A program made the position numbers and the translations under genes. From NCBI RefSeq assembly GCF_000524195.1, contig NW_020170438.1, positions 245,492 to 309,491 of the forward strand: a stretch of 64,000 bases of DNA, in the 5' to 3' direction. The DNA comes from Echinococcus granulosus (Eukaryota; Platyhelminthes; Cestoda; Cyclophyllidea; Taeniidae). The notes beneath the pieces are model-generated. The model was not told the DNA's origin, made no database searches, and was given only the letters and a program-made list of their open reading frames with translations. Shown here piece after piece: positions 25,201 through 37,140 of the stretch. Each line of letters begins with the position of its first letter. The first letter of the stretch is position 1.

Positions 25201-28085
25201 CCTCCCGTTACTTAACTTTATTGTAAAAGGATACTAATTCGCTTGTTTCTTTTTGCATCCAGATGGTTGAATCATAGATAGTTGACGAATCCTGGCAGTG
25301 AAGATCTGATAGTTTTATATTTTGCATCTTCAGCTGAACCAACACTCTTCATGTTGCTTAAATTCACTAGTTAAATCACTGGACCATAAAGTTATTCATT
25401 GTACTTCAACTTTATGGTTAAATTCCCTAGAGGAATGAATCAGCAGTTTAAAAAAATTAACTAAAAGTGATGTCCCTCTGCGGTCATTTAATTGATTCAG
25501 ACTGTATGTACAATAAATTAAACCCAGTTGCCGCTTGTCTCTTGTGCATCCTTTTAGCACCATAGCAACTGTACAAATATTTTTTTTTACCAGCGCATCA
25601 TCTCCTAGAAGGCACCCTTGACGGAATACAGATCTGTATTAATAGCAAAATTAACTAATGCAGCTGGAGTGATGAAGGACTAAACCTGCCAAAAGTTCCA
25701 GAAGCTGAATTCTTCATTAATGAGAATGTGATGACATACACTTAATTGCTGAGGCTTCTTTGCATAATCCCTTCTAATTTTTAAGTGAACAAATCAAAAC
25801 AGGATTCACATAAAATGACGGCTGGTGTAAACACAAGCAAAGTGCAAATAACAAACTTTTATAAACTCAAACCAGCCAATGGGATGCAGTCTGTCAGAAT
25901 GTCCTCATTTTTAAGAACTCGACAAAAAATGTCTCAAGCAGTTGTTGAAAAATGATGAAAAATAATCACTACAGCTGAACAAGCAAATATCACTTAGTTG
26001 GCTTGCAAAGAGCCCTACTCGCAGTTAGAATTTTTGCTAGATCATTTATCTGCGGTCTAGCGGCCAACCAAAGTGAATTTTTTTTGCCAAAAAATGGTGA
26101 AATGGGAAAATGGCTTCTTCTTTTCCATCACAGTTTTTCTGGGGAGATTCCACTAACTCATACTACTCACTCCATTTCGCTTTCATTTCTACGTTAAGCT
26201 TTCTGTTATTTCCCTCAACCGGTAGCTGGAGATAGTGACACTCCATATTTCGGTTGTGGTTGGTCCCTTTAAATTTCCACCTAGAATTTTCTCATGATTT
26301 CATCCACCTTCTAAAACTTTATGCAGCATGTTCTGATGAAAGCAGCACTTGATGTTGCTTTAAATCATACTCTCAATTCTTCAGCTTTCGTTAACTCCTT
26401 TTTATTTTTTATTAATTGGAAGATTTCAGAGCAGAAATCTTTATTATTGGAGCGCGGTACTCGCCGGCCGGAGTCATGGTCTTGGTCTTCGTCGTTTTTA
26501 TAATAATCACTGATTAGACCTAATTTAACCGTAGCTCTAATTGCAAAATGTTTCTAGAATACTCCGAAAAAGGAACTTTGAAATAAAAACGCTTTTCCAG
26601 GCGTTATTAGCATTCCCTGGAATCTATTTTAATTGTTGAAGATTCTTTTACCTTTTTTTCATAAAGATTTCTGGATTTCCAGGCTTTTCTAGCTTCTTCT
26701 CTCCTTTTTTCAACCCTTTTACCCATCTAACTGCCTATCTGAGTACCAATTCGTGTATCCATTAGCCTCTGGTCCATCCTTACTTCAATATAGCTGCAAT
26801 TTCCATTTTTTACAGTCTCTTCATTAAAAAATTCATCCTTATTCATCAGCCTTCTTATGTACCCATTCACGCGTCAAAGTATTTGTGCATTTGTCTATTT
26901 ATCTATTCATCAGTCCACCCATTAATTCGTCTACGCCTCTCTTTGTCCACGTATCCAAATGTATGTCCGCCTCTCAATCCATAAGTCTGTCTGTCTGTCA
27001 GCCATCCTTCCACCTATCCTAAATTAATTTTCCATTTGTTTGTCGTTCTTCCTATCCAGCCACCTACCTCTAACTAATCCATCATTTTGTCCATTCAGTT
27101 GGCCTGGATCTGTCCATCCACTCGTTCATCCATCCGTATGCTTGAAAGCTGCGTTAGTTATTCATACTTCTATCGAACGACTGCTACCTTCATTCTTTCA
27201 CTAACTTACCTTCTTGTCTAACTAACCAGCTACCCACCCATTTGACCATCCGACACCCACTCATCGACCCAATTTCTCATTTATTTATCTTCCCGTGTGC
27301 CTACTCATCTACCTATTTGGGTGTCCTAATTTCACTTATATATTTGTCCACTCACCTATCACTTAATTTATTTCTCTACCTTTCCTCTTCTTCAAAAATT
27401 TATTCAACATAGATACAAATTTTTGCGCATTCATCCATTACTCCGGACATTCTTTAAACTGAATACTGAAGTGTCCATTAATCCTTTTTTTCATTAATAT
27501 ATTTGTCTAGTTACTGACCCCCCACCTATTTGTCTAATTTTACACTCTTTAGGAGGTGTGGTCTTTTGAAGTTAACAGAGGTCTGCATTTATCCCCCACA
27601 GGAACACAGCAACTCGCTTCGTGGCATCCTCCTCTACTCCGTCTCCATTGCAGCCATCACCGGCACCATCAAGATGGGCCTCCCCGGAGCTGGAGCTCTG
27701 TGCTGCCTCGTCTGCAGTCTCACTTGCTCAGCCGGTTGGCAGCACGGAATGCCCTGGCGCTTCAAACACAAGGCTCGGCGCTCCACCCTCGCTACGCAGC
27801 CCTCCATCTACGACTATGAAGACGAAGGAAACTCGGACGTGGAAGCCAATCGGCACAATGACTTAGGACCTCGTCGTAGCTCCGATTCCTTGGTTGAGGG
27901 GTCGGAATCAGTTCTGACAGAGCACCATGAGTACTACCGACAGCATTTGCGATCATTAAGACGTCTGTTAAAGAAGACGGGACGGGCTGGGAGTAAGAAC
28001 GCATTAGCTACGGTTTCAAAAAGGAGAAGATTTTCTTTGCCCGAACCAAAACCACAGTATGAGGTGGATGATTTTGAGATGATTG
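4214..28085 (+). CDS. SLC9B: SLC9B (NHA-type) cation/proton antiporter, exons 1-4
   Basis: 5' part of a cation/proton antiporter of the SLC9B/NHA (CPA2) family, membrane proteins that exchange Na+ or Li+ for H+. Exons: 4214-4784, 20810-21254, 22315-22597, 27602-28085, each with GT donor and AG acceptor; phases 1, 2, 0 and 1 match at every join. Residues 1-109 are a polar N-terminal tail; 110-132 and about 163-182 are hydrophobic helices. LPGLLG (186-191) runs across intron 1 into MLMSGLILR, matching the family signature after the first core helix. Exon 2 gives RAGLGLEPATLKR; exon 3 gives AVSPAVVVPNM and the paired aspartates D379-D380 in SLDDVLAITGF, equivalent to human NHA2 D278/D279, which are needed for transport. 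Exon 4 ends the next core helix at SAGWQHGMPW, then a long hydrophilic insertion begins. The ATG follows an in-frame stop. Exons 5-7 are displaced; see the separate entries. Confidence 0.92.
14952..15297 (+). CDS. Candidate small nested gene, two exons, one hydrophobic segment
   Basis: Unrecognised. Exon A is 14952-15112 (53 codons plus 2 nt) with a perfect GTAAGT donor; exon B is 15234-15297 after a TTTTGTCCCCACAG acceptor. The phases match (AA + G), giving a predicted protein of 74 residues. Residues about 14-30 (VTPQFFLGALVCIAGL) are hydrophobic and could be a membrane anchor or signal; the C-terminal third is basic. An AATAAA at 15303-15308 follows the TAA stop within 6 nt, with another overlapping the last codons. 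The frame is open upstream to a TAA at 14919. It lies wholly inside intron 1 of the antiporter, same strand. It could instead be an unused exon of the host gene, a decayed repeat or chance. Homology is not evident; part of it vaguely recalls small KISH/TMEM167-type proteins, but not enough to name it. Confidence 0.35.
16086..16379 (-). other. Coding-like open frame, 97 codons, unrecognised
   Basis: True ATG at 16379, stop TAA just beyond 16086. The composition is mixed and protein-like (for example LRQLCGWTRVHENI) rather than a low-complexity shadow. A consensus AA|GTAAGT donor occurs at 16135 and an AG about 27 nt later, and the frame is the same whether or not that 27 nt is removed. I do not recognise a family and see no poly(A) signal close behind. 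It may be a repeat remnant or a chance frame in the host intron. Confidence 0.2.
21255..22314 (+). other. SLC9B intron 2
   Basis: GTGAGT donor and AATAG acceptor (the final AG is at 22313-22314). No other feature seen. The phase-2 join GG|C restores the glycine of the conserved G-F-T-L-A-A-V-S-P-A segment, which fixes the acceptor. Confidence 0.85.
23870..24640 (+). repeat. Dispersed repeat family R1, copy 1
   Basis: Read by eye, this stretch matches 37240-38110 over most of its length. Shared blocks include CTTCCAGCTTGATYGTTTTA, the (CA)n microsatellite preceded by ACAGATGGGTC, the ACATGCCACATCCCATATTCC block and the segment around TTTACCGGCCATCTTACC. No intact protein frame runs through it. 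Both copies are in the same orientation. It looks like a non-autonomous element of several hundred bases. Confidence 0.75.
24960..25060 (+). repeat. Short dispersed repeat, related at 19.45 and 38.13 kb
   Basis: The motif GGAATTAGCATTCGACAA occurs here, as GGAATTGGCATTCGCCGA near 19465 and as GGAGTTAGCATTCTACAT near 38120, each followed by a short run ending in related GAAAT/AAATGG sequence. At 38.1 kb it directly follows family R1 copy 2, so it may be the distal part of the same element. Confidence 0.45.
26690..27535 (+). repeat. Degenerate ATCC/ATCT pyrimidine-rich tract, left of exon 4
   Basis: About 850 nt of irregular 4-mers such as ATCC, ATCT, CATT and TCCA (TCCATCCA, CTATTCATC, CCACCTA and similar). 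It has the look of an old tetranucleotide satellite eroded by point mutation. It contains no G-rich or coding segment and ends next to the exon 4 acceptor. Confidence 0.75.
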
Positions 28086-28119
28086 GTGAGTTTTTGAGTC
28101 CGTCTCTCACGTATTAAAA

Positions 28120-28870
28120 ATACCAATTCGTTTGTTTATTTATTAGCGTATCTATCTACAATTTGGATACTCGTTTAATCGAGCACACGTCAAATTGTTC
28201 ATTACTTCCCCGGCAGCTCATTTGTTCACACTTTAATGCTGTTTGAGTAATTTATTTGTCTAGTCATTTGTTTGTCTGTTGATTTATGCTTATTCTTCCG
28301 GTGTATTCTGGCACTCAGTTCTTCAATCCATTCGTTTCTCTTTCTAAATACTTAGTTGTTCCCCCATGAAATTATGTAATCGCTCATTCACATGCCCGTC
28401 CTTTTTCCATCTTTCCGGCCATCAATTTGCTTTTCAGTTATCCACCTCTCTGCCTGCTAACCAATCCACCCCTCTTGGCACCCTTTCCTCTGTCATTTTT
28501 ATCTCTTTAATCATAAAATTACCTACTCATTTGAATATTTATTCAGCTACACACCCAGCTATCTACTCCTTTCTTCATCCGTCCATCTGATTATCAAACT
28601 ATCTACCCCCTAATCCATATCACATATCCAGTCATCAGCCTTCCTAGCATTTATACACCTATTAATCCATTCATCCATGTGCACATCCACTCTTTCATTG
28701 CTTTACCTTCCTTTCCTCCTGTTAATTTACCTCCCTGTCTGCTCATTATTCTTCCCCATCCATCTGCCTTATACCCATCCACCTAAATACTTGTATATTT
28801 ATCTACTTCTCCATTCATTAGCTTAATTGCTTATCAGTTGGCTGATCCATCCATTCATGTAGATCACGGC
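28120..28870 (+). repeat. Degenerate ATCC/ATCT pyrimidine-rich tract, right of exon 4
   Basis: The same irregular tetranucleotide pattern resumes about 35 nt after the exon 4 donor and runs to about 28870 (TCATCCGTCCATCTG, CATTCATCCATGTG and similar). Together with the left tract it encloses exon 4 in about 2.1 kb of one simple-repeat field. Confidence 0.75.
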
Positions 28871-31800
28871 TGGGTGTCAGATTCTCATTCCCCCACGTAT
28901 GGAAACTAATATCTGCCCCCAAAATCCTATCCTATTTGGTCTCTCTTGTTCCTAATTTCTGTAACGTTATGACTCTCACTAATCAAAACACGATGTACAA
29001 GTTCCATTTAGCATTATTCACGTAAAACTGCAATCCATCCGCGTTTGATTCCCATTGCGAATTGAGCTAAAATATTCCAAACCACATGAAACACTAGCAA
29101 GTGGAGTAATTAACCTCGCGGAACAGTAAATACATGGTAAAGTTGTGTGCAACAAGCAGATACTTTTAAGGAAATCCCATTGTGAAAGGCGGATGAATTC
29201 GCCTAAACATGCCATTGCGTCGGAAGAGGAGGATTGAGAGCGAAGTAAAAGTAGCAAAAAGAAGGTGGCAGTGGTGATATATGGTTCAGATTGATGGTCA
29301 TTAACCAACCAGCCTTGAAGGAGTAAAAGCAATTGCATATGGATAACGCTTCCACCATATAACACACACTAACGATTACCCGATCACGGACCATTAATAA
29401 GTCTTTCCGGACACGAGATAGTAAATACATATCGTTTAAAAAGTTGTTTGACAAGTATGAGGTACCACTGATTGTCCAAGCGCCAAAGTGTTTTTCGGCA
29501 CCTTTCCAACTACCAGATATTCTTGGCGACTGGGCATATGGTAAATTATTTATCTTTAGGGATACACATCTTACAGATGTGTCAAATGCTAATCTTTAGC
29601 CACCTTCTATTTGTGTACATTATTTTAAACGTTCTTTACTCCGTTGTTGTGGTTGAAAAGTGAGCAGTCTCCGTTTTACCAGTGTGACCTCTTGAATACC
29701 ACCAATCCAAACATCGATGGCAAATCTCCTGATATTATATGTCTAATTAAATGAATTTATGCTTCTAGGCTATCTTATCTTCACGATACTCCGTATGAAT
29801 ACAGTATGAACGTTGAGATTTTGGACTCTTACCTTGTTAAACCATTCTTCATTGACGACACATACGTTTGAAGCCCGATTTTCTTTTCTGAGTCCACATA
29901 TCACAAATGTAGAACAAATGCTCTTTATTAGCTCCATGGGAACTAATTGCGTTAAGTCATTTGTTAGAAACCGACTAGCTAAGTTTGAAACGGTAAAAAA
30001 ATTACAAGGTGTCCTTTTTTTGCCAAGAGTTGCTGCATTTCGGTTTTTCTGAGTAGCAACTGACTTGGCCAGTTCGGTGATGCACTTTGCTAATGCCATT
30101 CTAGAATAATAAAAGATCTTTGCTGCGAAAGGCAATTTTCCTCTAAGCCCTTGGTAGGGAACTTGTTTACCCTTGTGCAGCTTTAATTTAGTACGAAAAG
30201 TAACTTTAACATTTTGCCAAAAACGTCTCTAATCCCACAAAAAAATAAAATGTAAAAGGGTTATATTTTTATCAAACTCAAAGGAAGTTTTGGCTAGAAT
30301 GAAACGGGTCGTAAAGCTACCATTAAAATAATTTTCAATCTTCAAGTAAAGTAATTATTTAAGTGCTAAAGATATACCATATTTCCTTTTGTTGTAGTAT
30401 TTTATCGCTTATTCTTGTCACAATTATCAACACCTAGTTCTGGGAAAAAATTACCTGTTTCATTTTTGAATAGGGCAGTTTTTACTCTCTTACCTGACTT
30501 TCCATTTTCAAAGAAATTCAATTCAAATGAAGTTGAAGAAAATCTTCGATAAAACTCTTCATCTTTTTCAGGAAATTGAGGTTGCTGGATGAACTTCGGT
30601 CGAGTTAGTAGTAATATCATACTTTAAAATCCCTCAAGAAAATGCATGAAGCAGACTTTTGTGCTTCGGTTAGCTAATCACTCGGTTTTAATTACAGTTG
30701 AACTCTTGTTTATGACATATTTTTCAGAACTCTTTTGGTCGAGAAGATTCCCTACTAGGCAAAACTCTTATGGCTTTTTGGAGGGATGGAGCTAATTGCC
30801 GATGTGGGTACTCAAAAATGGTTATAAAATTGCGATATTAATCTTTAAAGCAGTGGAATAATCACTCCATGATCCTTGAAGTCTCATTCGTCACAAACTC
30901 ATCGTGAGATAATGTGATAATTTTAAGAACCAAGGCGCCTATTAAGTAACATTTCATCATCATTTTAGACCGACATCTCGACAGTCAATAGAGAGAAAAG
31001 AATGTTTTTGGAAGTTTCTTCCTAATTTTTTTGAATGTATTCCAGAGTTCTCTTATTTGTGACTATAGCTGATTGGCCATCCAGAGCACTCTACATTCGT
31101 CTCAGTGCTTAATTCCTGACGGGTTAATCTACTTAGAGACCAGTCTAGCAGAAAAACGCATCCTTCTGTGGTAAAACCACGCAAATACAAAGGTGAAAAT
31201 TTGCTCGCAGCATATTACCTTCTGTCCACAACAGCTGGTGTTCAACAGAATGATGATTTTTCCTTTATTATACGCACAAATTTCTTCTACCTCTAAAACG
31301 ACAGCTACGATTATGCTAAAACACTCTTACGACCGGTATATTAGGTCGAAGTGGCTCCTTGACATGCTTGGTCACGAGTAAATATTACTACTCCTTCTCC
31401 TAGTTCATCTTTATTAACAAAATTTTAGATGTAATACCTATAAATTCCCCTCGGAAGACTGAGCCTCTTTTGGTATAGGCATTCCTCGATTATACAACGA
31501 TTTTGCACTAAAATCAGGAAATGCGAACTTCCGCTTACAATAAATCTTTCACTTCTAAAAGGCATACTAGAAGGTTCTATCTCAGGGGAAAGTTGACTAC
31601 CACAACCGCCCAAATGTTACCTTTTCAGATATGACACGAGCACTTGTACTACCCCACGGGCCATTTCTAGTACTGCCCTGTTTAAACACCACCAGTCTAC
31701 CGGCATTACACCATTCGATACAACTGTGGTTTAGGGATTTGATTCAGGACGGGGAACTGCGTCGGCCATCATGCGTGTCCATAGATAGATGCAGGAACAC

Positions 31801-33811
31801 TAACCTAAAAGCAGATTTGAGTAAGGAAGTACAAGATTTAAAACAGGTCCATAGGGGACGGTAGGGAAAATCCGTAACGAAACTTCCAGATGGTTCACGG
31901 CTAGTGTCGCTTCAGTTGTTAATAGCTTTTCTGCAGAACACGGGACTGGGAGAGATGCCGAAGGTAGACGTCAGCATCAGCTCTTCTATTAGGGGTCATC
32001 ATTATTCTCCCATCCGTTGCATATGTACTTCTTCCGCTCTACTAAGGCTTATCACGCAGACGTGGAAAAATCAGGATGCATGTCATTTAAGACTGGGTTC
32101 GCTTTCCGCTGCCACCAATGTAGCGTCTCGCCCCTGTCACACTCCTGTGACGATGAAAGTCGGGATGCCACATACATATGTCGCTGGTAGCGATCAAGTA
32201 TTTTAATTATGCTTGCAAATGTGGCAAATCCGGTGGACCTGGAGGCATCGCCAAGCACGATTCTTCAAATATTTTGGGCTGTGGTGGTACATTTTCCTTG
32301 GGAGTAGCTCCTAGTAACAAATTTGTCAAAATATATTCCTGCGTTTAAGGATTAGTTAGGAGAGCAATGCATAGATTTGCACATACTTCGCCTATCATGT
32401 TTGACATGAGGATAAAATTTGGAACACGTGAAGACATTGTCGACGAAATTATTCATTTAACCCATTTTTTATCTACAAAACTCAAATTCAGTGGTCCCAT
32501 TTTAAAGTGCTTGAATCACTACTTCTGAATTTGTCCTAGCCGGTTTTACTATCAATGAATCTTGAATTTCTTCCTAACATGAATTAAAAATGACACCTTT
32601 CTCCAGTTTTATTTGTTTTAACTCATCTCATTTTATAACTTCGCATAACAAATGAACCACAAATCACTTTAAGTTGGTCCTATAAAAGGTAACTATGCTT
32701 GGTATGTCTCTCCGCTCTGTAGAAAATGCGGAATTCCAGTTACTCCTGAAGGAGCTGAAAGTAGTTTCATTATTACTACGAAAAATAAATGGGTGGCTAG
32801 CTGCTTTGGACCATTTTCACGCCAACGGCGTGGAAGCTAATGTAAGTGTTTTTTCACGATTTCTGTAGTTAAAATTAGGTAAACATCCTTTAAAAGGCCT
32901 TCAAAGTTAGTATCTTCCGAAAAGTGGGCTAAGGTTTGAAGTATAAATATAAATATAATTGCAGTGGATATCAAATCATGTAGGGCCACTAAAATCACTT
33001 AAAATCGGATGGCCAAAGTTGCCGCAGTTTTCGGTTTAACTCGCTGCGATGACCCTTCGTAATCTATAAAGAATAGTAAAATGAATGCTAGTCAGTCCAC
33101 TGCTATGATGCTCCGTATTGTGCTCTGTACTGTTCTGTTTTCTTTAACCCTTAGCCACAAATCATCAGTCCAAATCAAAGCATGCAATTCGATCTTATGC
33201 GCCTTGTGAAGCGAGTTTACCCCGGTAAAAAAAAATCTGCCAAAGTTCCCCATAACATGTACTACTTAGCGATAAGAGAAGATTCCGCAGAAAAGTAACA
33301 GTTAAATTTTACACTTTGATGAGTAAACTGAGGTAAGAAAAGCCCTTGCATTTTAAAATAAGGTGAAGGAACATGTAGTTATTTATCCACCCACTTTGTC
33401 ACTTTCATAGAGCGGCTCTTTATCCCCAGAAGGCGGCGCTCGATTTGCATGTATGTTGCGCGTGTTCGAAGAAACTACAGACGCGATCCCGTGATTAGAA
33501 TTTATTGGCGATTGTATTCAATTAGCAACTGAGTTCACCGGCTTGACATCACTCAAAAGTTCATTTTCAGCACTAAAATAAACAATGGGATACTGTGAAA
33601 ATAGTACTATTCTACACAATACACAGCGCATGACCTCACACCGTATTTTAGGATACCGCCACTTTCTCCAAATACTTCAGGCGGTTAAACTCCAAGCGAT
33701 AAGTATCAACCTTCCGTAGAATTATACTATCAAAAAGGAAATGCAAAACATTTGAGAGATGTAGCTTAGGAAGGAGCGAATGCGATCCTACTGGATGTTT
33801 TGCCTTAACAG
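28871..33811. other. Rest of intron 4 before the first gap
   Basis: No recognised gene. There are several short overlapping open frames on both strands near 29.0-30.6 kb and 31.6-32.2 kb. The latter includes a + strand frame with paired Cys/His residues near 32.1 kb (FRCHQC) that ends in a stop codon. None has a full set of splice signals and a family I can name; they may be remnants of mobile elements. Confidence 0.4.
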
Positions 33812-34139
33812 ATAAAAGATTGCGAAATGGTAAATTGGTGGGTTTGCGCCTAGTTGAGAAAGGATTAATGGCGACAAATGTATTTTCCACACACAATGTT
33901 TGGTGTGTTAAGGAGCAAAATGCAGTCATTTACTTTCCATTCGAAAAACTGCACCGACCTATTGGGATGATAAATAGAGAGAGTCCAGGAAAGGTACTTA
34001 TCTTAAACCTCAGGTGAAACAATAGCATTCTTCCATGGCACTATCCACCCCATGTCCCCGTGTTCGCCCACATACTGCAGTCGTCACGTGACAGTTAGAG
34101 GCGCATGATAACCACCGACCAGACATGAAAGAAATTCAC
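33800..34139 (+). repeat. Inverted repeat X, left arm, abutting gap 1
   Basis: The 220-250 nt next to the gap are almost identical to the reverse complement of 45202-45452. Further from the gap the match falls off but is still recognisable to about 33.8 kb. The arms point towards each other across the gap-bounded block. Confidence 0.9.
33812..33993 (+). other. Exon-like segment inside the gap-flanking repeat
   Basis: Open frame bounded by a TGCCTTAACAG acceptor and an AG|GTACTT donor, starting in phase 2. The peptide looks like protein (AVIYFPFEKLHRPIGMINRE), but I do not recognise the family. The inverted copy right of the second gap keeps the same donor but has a stop codon (TGA for TGG) and a diverged upstream half. 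It may be an exon of an unrelated or repeat-borne gene. Confidence 0.3.
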
Positions 34140-34239
34140 NNNNNNNNNNNNNNNNNNNNNNNNNNNNNNNNNNNNNNNNNNNNNNNNNNNNNNNNNNNNN
34201 NNNNNNNNNNNNNNNNNNNNNNNNNNNNNNNNNNNNNNN
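34140..34239. other. Assembly gap 1 (100 N)
   Basis: Exactly 100 N, the usual placeholder for a scaffold join of unknown length. It separates exon 4 from the remaining antiporter exons. Confidence 0.99.
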
Positions 34240-34242
34240 TTT

Positions 34243-34345
34243 TGGGATGTAATGAAAATCTTGGCATTCCATTTCAAAACCCTCCTTTAATTCTTGTGCT
34301 AGTCGAAATTGAAGAGCCTATATGGTACCTCGGTACCTTAATTTA
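34243..34345 (+). repeat. Short repeat R4, copy 1
   Basis: GGGATGTAATGAAAATC plus the flanking CATTCCATTTCAAAACCC, followed by GTGCTAGTCGAAATT. The same two blocks occur near 43.06-43.16 kb on the - strand, but in swapped order and diverged, so this is a repeat family rather than a simple overlap. Confidence 0.5.
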
Positions 34346-37140
34346 TGCGCCTTTAGAAAATGAATTTATGGGATTTATTTTGCTGATTCAGGCTGTTGAA
34401 TGATTTGCCTTTGGTACGACTTTACGACGGCAGATTGTGTCAGCCATGTGTCCACGTCGAGGTCTTCCACACTCTTGATCTGCTATTTTGACCGCTAGGG
34501 CTGTGAATTGGAAACCCCCACAGCCGAGCACATCAGCGAAAACCGTGCACTCGTTTTTAAAATGTTCCTGTAGTGTAAATGCCTCACTGCTAGTGGCTAG
34601 GCATCCGATTAACGCGCTGCTTTTTATATCTTCCCCAGAGGCAAATACCTGGGGGTTTCAGACCTGCATTTGCACGAAACTTCGTTTTTCCATTCATGCA
34701 CCTCCTACCACTGTTGATCACCATTTTAACTAACTGTGTGTCGTCTGAGGTATTTTACGAACGGAATGTGCACTGGATATTACTTAAAGGATACGCCTGT
34801 GACTTACTTCCACGTGTGGCATTGCTACGGTAGCATTCCAATATTAACCTGCACAATTTAAAGTTCCAGTCAAAATTGAATATCCCTCGTAACTAATTTT
34901 GAAATCCCTAGTACCTTCTAGTTTCCACAACTTTATTTCACTTTCCTCCTCACAGATTACTCGAAGTCAGATCCGCTCAAACCATACTGTTTTCCATTTT
35001 CCAACTTCCACTTTCGTCTCCTACTCCTCCTTTATTCCTTTCCTCTTCCTTACAACAAAAGAGATAGCTAGTAGGTGACCTCCAACTCTGCGGAAAGACG
35101 TAAAAGAAATTGTTTAAGAAAGAGCATGATATTGGTATGAGTAGTATAGCTTCAATTTCACTGCAGTTCATCCATAACTAAGGCCAATCCTCTTGCGATA
35201 CTGTAAAAAGAAATAAAGTGCAATAGAGACCAATGAAATGCCCGAATTCAACAATATCCTACCAACAACTAATCAGAAAGCTAGTAGGTCATTCAATCGT
35301 TTAATTTGTGGTGAGTTGATCCGGTCACCTTTGTGATGGCAACAGTAATAGTCACCCCATAGTTTGGCGTTCAGCCCCAATTCATCCATCAACCGATTTG
35401 TCATTAACCCTATCACCTAGCAAAGGTAAAGGCGTTCATCTACTGGTACGCCTCTTTTTGGTTAGCCTTGGATTCAGCTCTCCGCCTCCTCCTCTATCGG
35501 TGGCAACCTAGTCAATGTCTTCAATCTCACTCCCAAGCCTCAACGGTCGCAGAAGGCGTAACTGTAGCTACTGCAACTGAAGAAATATGATCAAAGCAAT
35601 GACAAATTAAACTAAAATGGCGATGGTGACAACAAAAATGTCGCATGCGCACAGCTTTGATAACCTAAAAGTTGTTACGGGGGAGTCAGAGGCAGAGGCA
35701 ATTAAAATTGTCGAGCAAACAATAGTGCCACTTGAGGCAGGTGACAGGTTGATCATGTCGGTAATGGGCGCAGTCGAGACAACCGAGAGACGAAAGGACA
35801 AGAGCGAATGAGTTAATGAATTTCATACCATTAGCCTCGTTGTCTCGCAAGTCCTGTCAAAGCAATAGCTTCTGGTTTGTTTAGCTAGCCTTACCTAGCT
35901 TTCCTTCATTAAAGTTGTAATGGCTGCAGAAATAAGGCGTTTCTTCTCTATAATTTGCTTCTGAAATGTTAACGCAAGTGGTGTTAAGAAATTGAGACAA
36001 ATTTTATAATCCAATGTAAGACTATTCATAGGGTTGGGCATAAAACCGATTGTCAAATTCTTCTTGTATATCTGGAAGAATTTGGGATTATTTGTGGCAG
36101 GGGTAAATTTCAAGTTTCATTCAATTTTGGTCAAAAATACTGGCCGAATTACCTTTTTTGTAAACGCGGAGATTATATGTTAAAAGTTAGATTTGTTTCT
36201 ATTTAGCTTCAAGGAACAAATATTTTACTCCATTTTAGGGTTGTTCACTTTTTGCTTAGACAATTTTTTGAGCGCTTTCAGTGAAAAATTAGCTTATCAT
36301 GGGATGCTTTATTCCCTCTCCTTAACGTATGGTGGTAGAACTAGATTCTGGCTTGCTATTGCAACACTGGCAACTTGTGGTTCCAGCATCACTCAGTGAT
36401 TATGTTCTCAACAAGGTGTAACCTTATTCGTACATTCAAGCTGACATCGGTATCGAATTTGTGCCTTTGCGCTTAAAAAACTCAAAAGGAGTTAGTATGT
36501 TCTTTAGGTCAATAAACTTATGCCACCGTCTGACCTCAAAAAGCAAAATCTCTTGTTCAAATTGAATTACACAACCCTATCTGATTGTCTGCTTATAGCA
36601 GTGCTTCGACATAACGATATACTGCAACTTTTAGGGACTTGTGGAATGTCTGATGTTGTTTGTAGGCATGGTAGAGTAGAGATATGTGTCAATCAAACAA
36701 TTCAAAACACCTTATCATGACCTTTAGAAATTTCCCTTCACTTTGAACACTCATATCATAAAATGACAGGTATGATGGATGGGAGTACAGCCTAGTTGCT
36801 TCACCAGACGAGTCTAAGTCGGTTTCAAGGTTACACAACCTTCTCTCAAACATACTTGTAAAACCATTGGTGAAGGTGTGACCTATGGTAACGAAACGAA
36901 CAAATAACGCTAACTCTCGAGGATAGATGAAGTAGGCTAAGCAGCACCACTTTTTTCTGATAATAATTGTAAACTACGTGGCATTATCGATGAAGAATGC
37001 AACTTAAGGGTTGGGTGTCAAGAAAGCAGAACATCTAGTCATGTCTCTCTGCTGTGAGTGATGAATAACATAGTTTACAACCACACAAACCGAGAGGGGA
37101 ACCATAGCTGAAGCCAGGTAGATGAGTATCGAGTAAATGG

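Larger units (their letters stand above)
22598..27601 (+). other. SLC9B intron 3 with repeats
   Basis: GTTAGT donor and CCCCCACAG acceptor. From about 22.67 to 23.87 kb it is pyrimidine-rich on the + strand. A dispersed repeat copy lies at about 23.87-24.64 kb with related sequence near 25.0 kb, and a degenerate ATCC/ATCT-type tract fills about 26.7-27.54 kb immediately before exon 4. Confidence 0.8.

Noticed and set aside
31631..32206. Short + strand frames near 31.6-32.2 kb, one with a Cys/His cluster
   Set aside because: Stops, no splice pair and no full zinc-finger spacing; more likely repeat debris.
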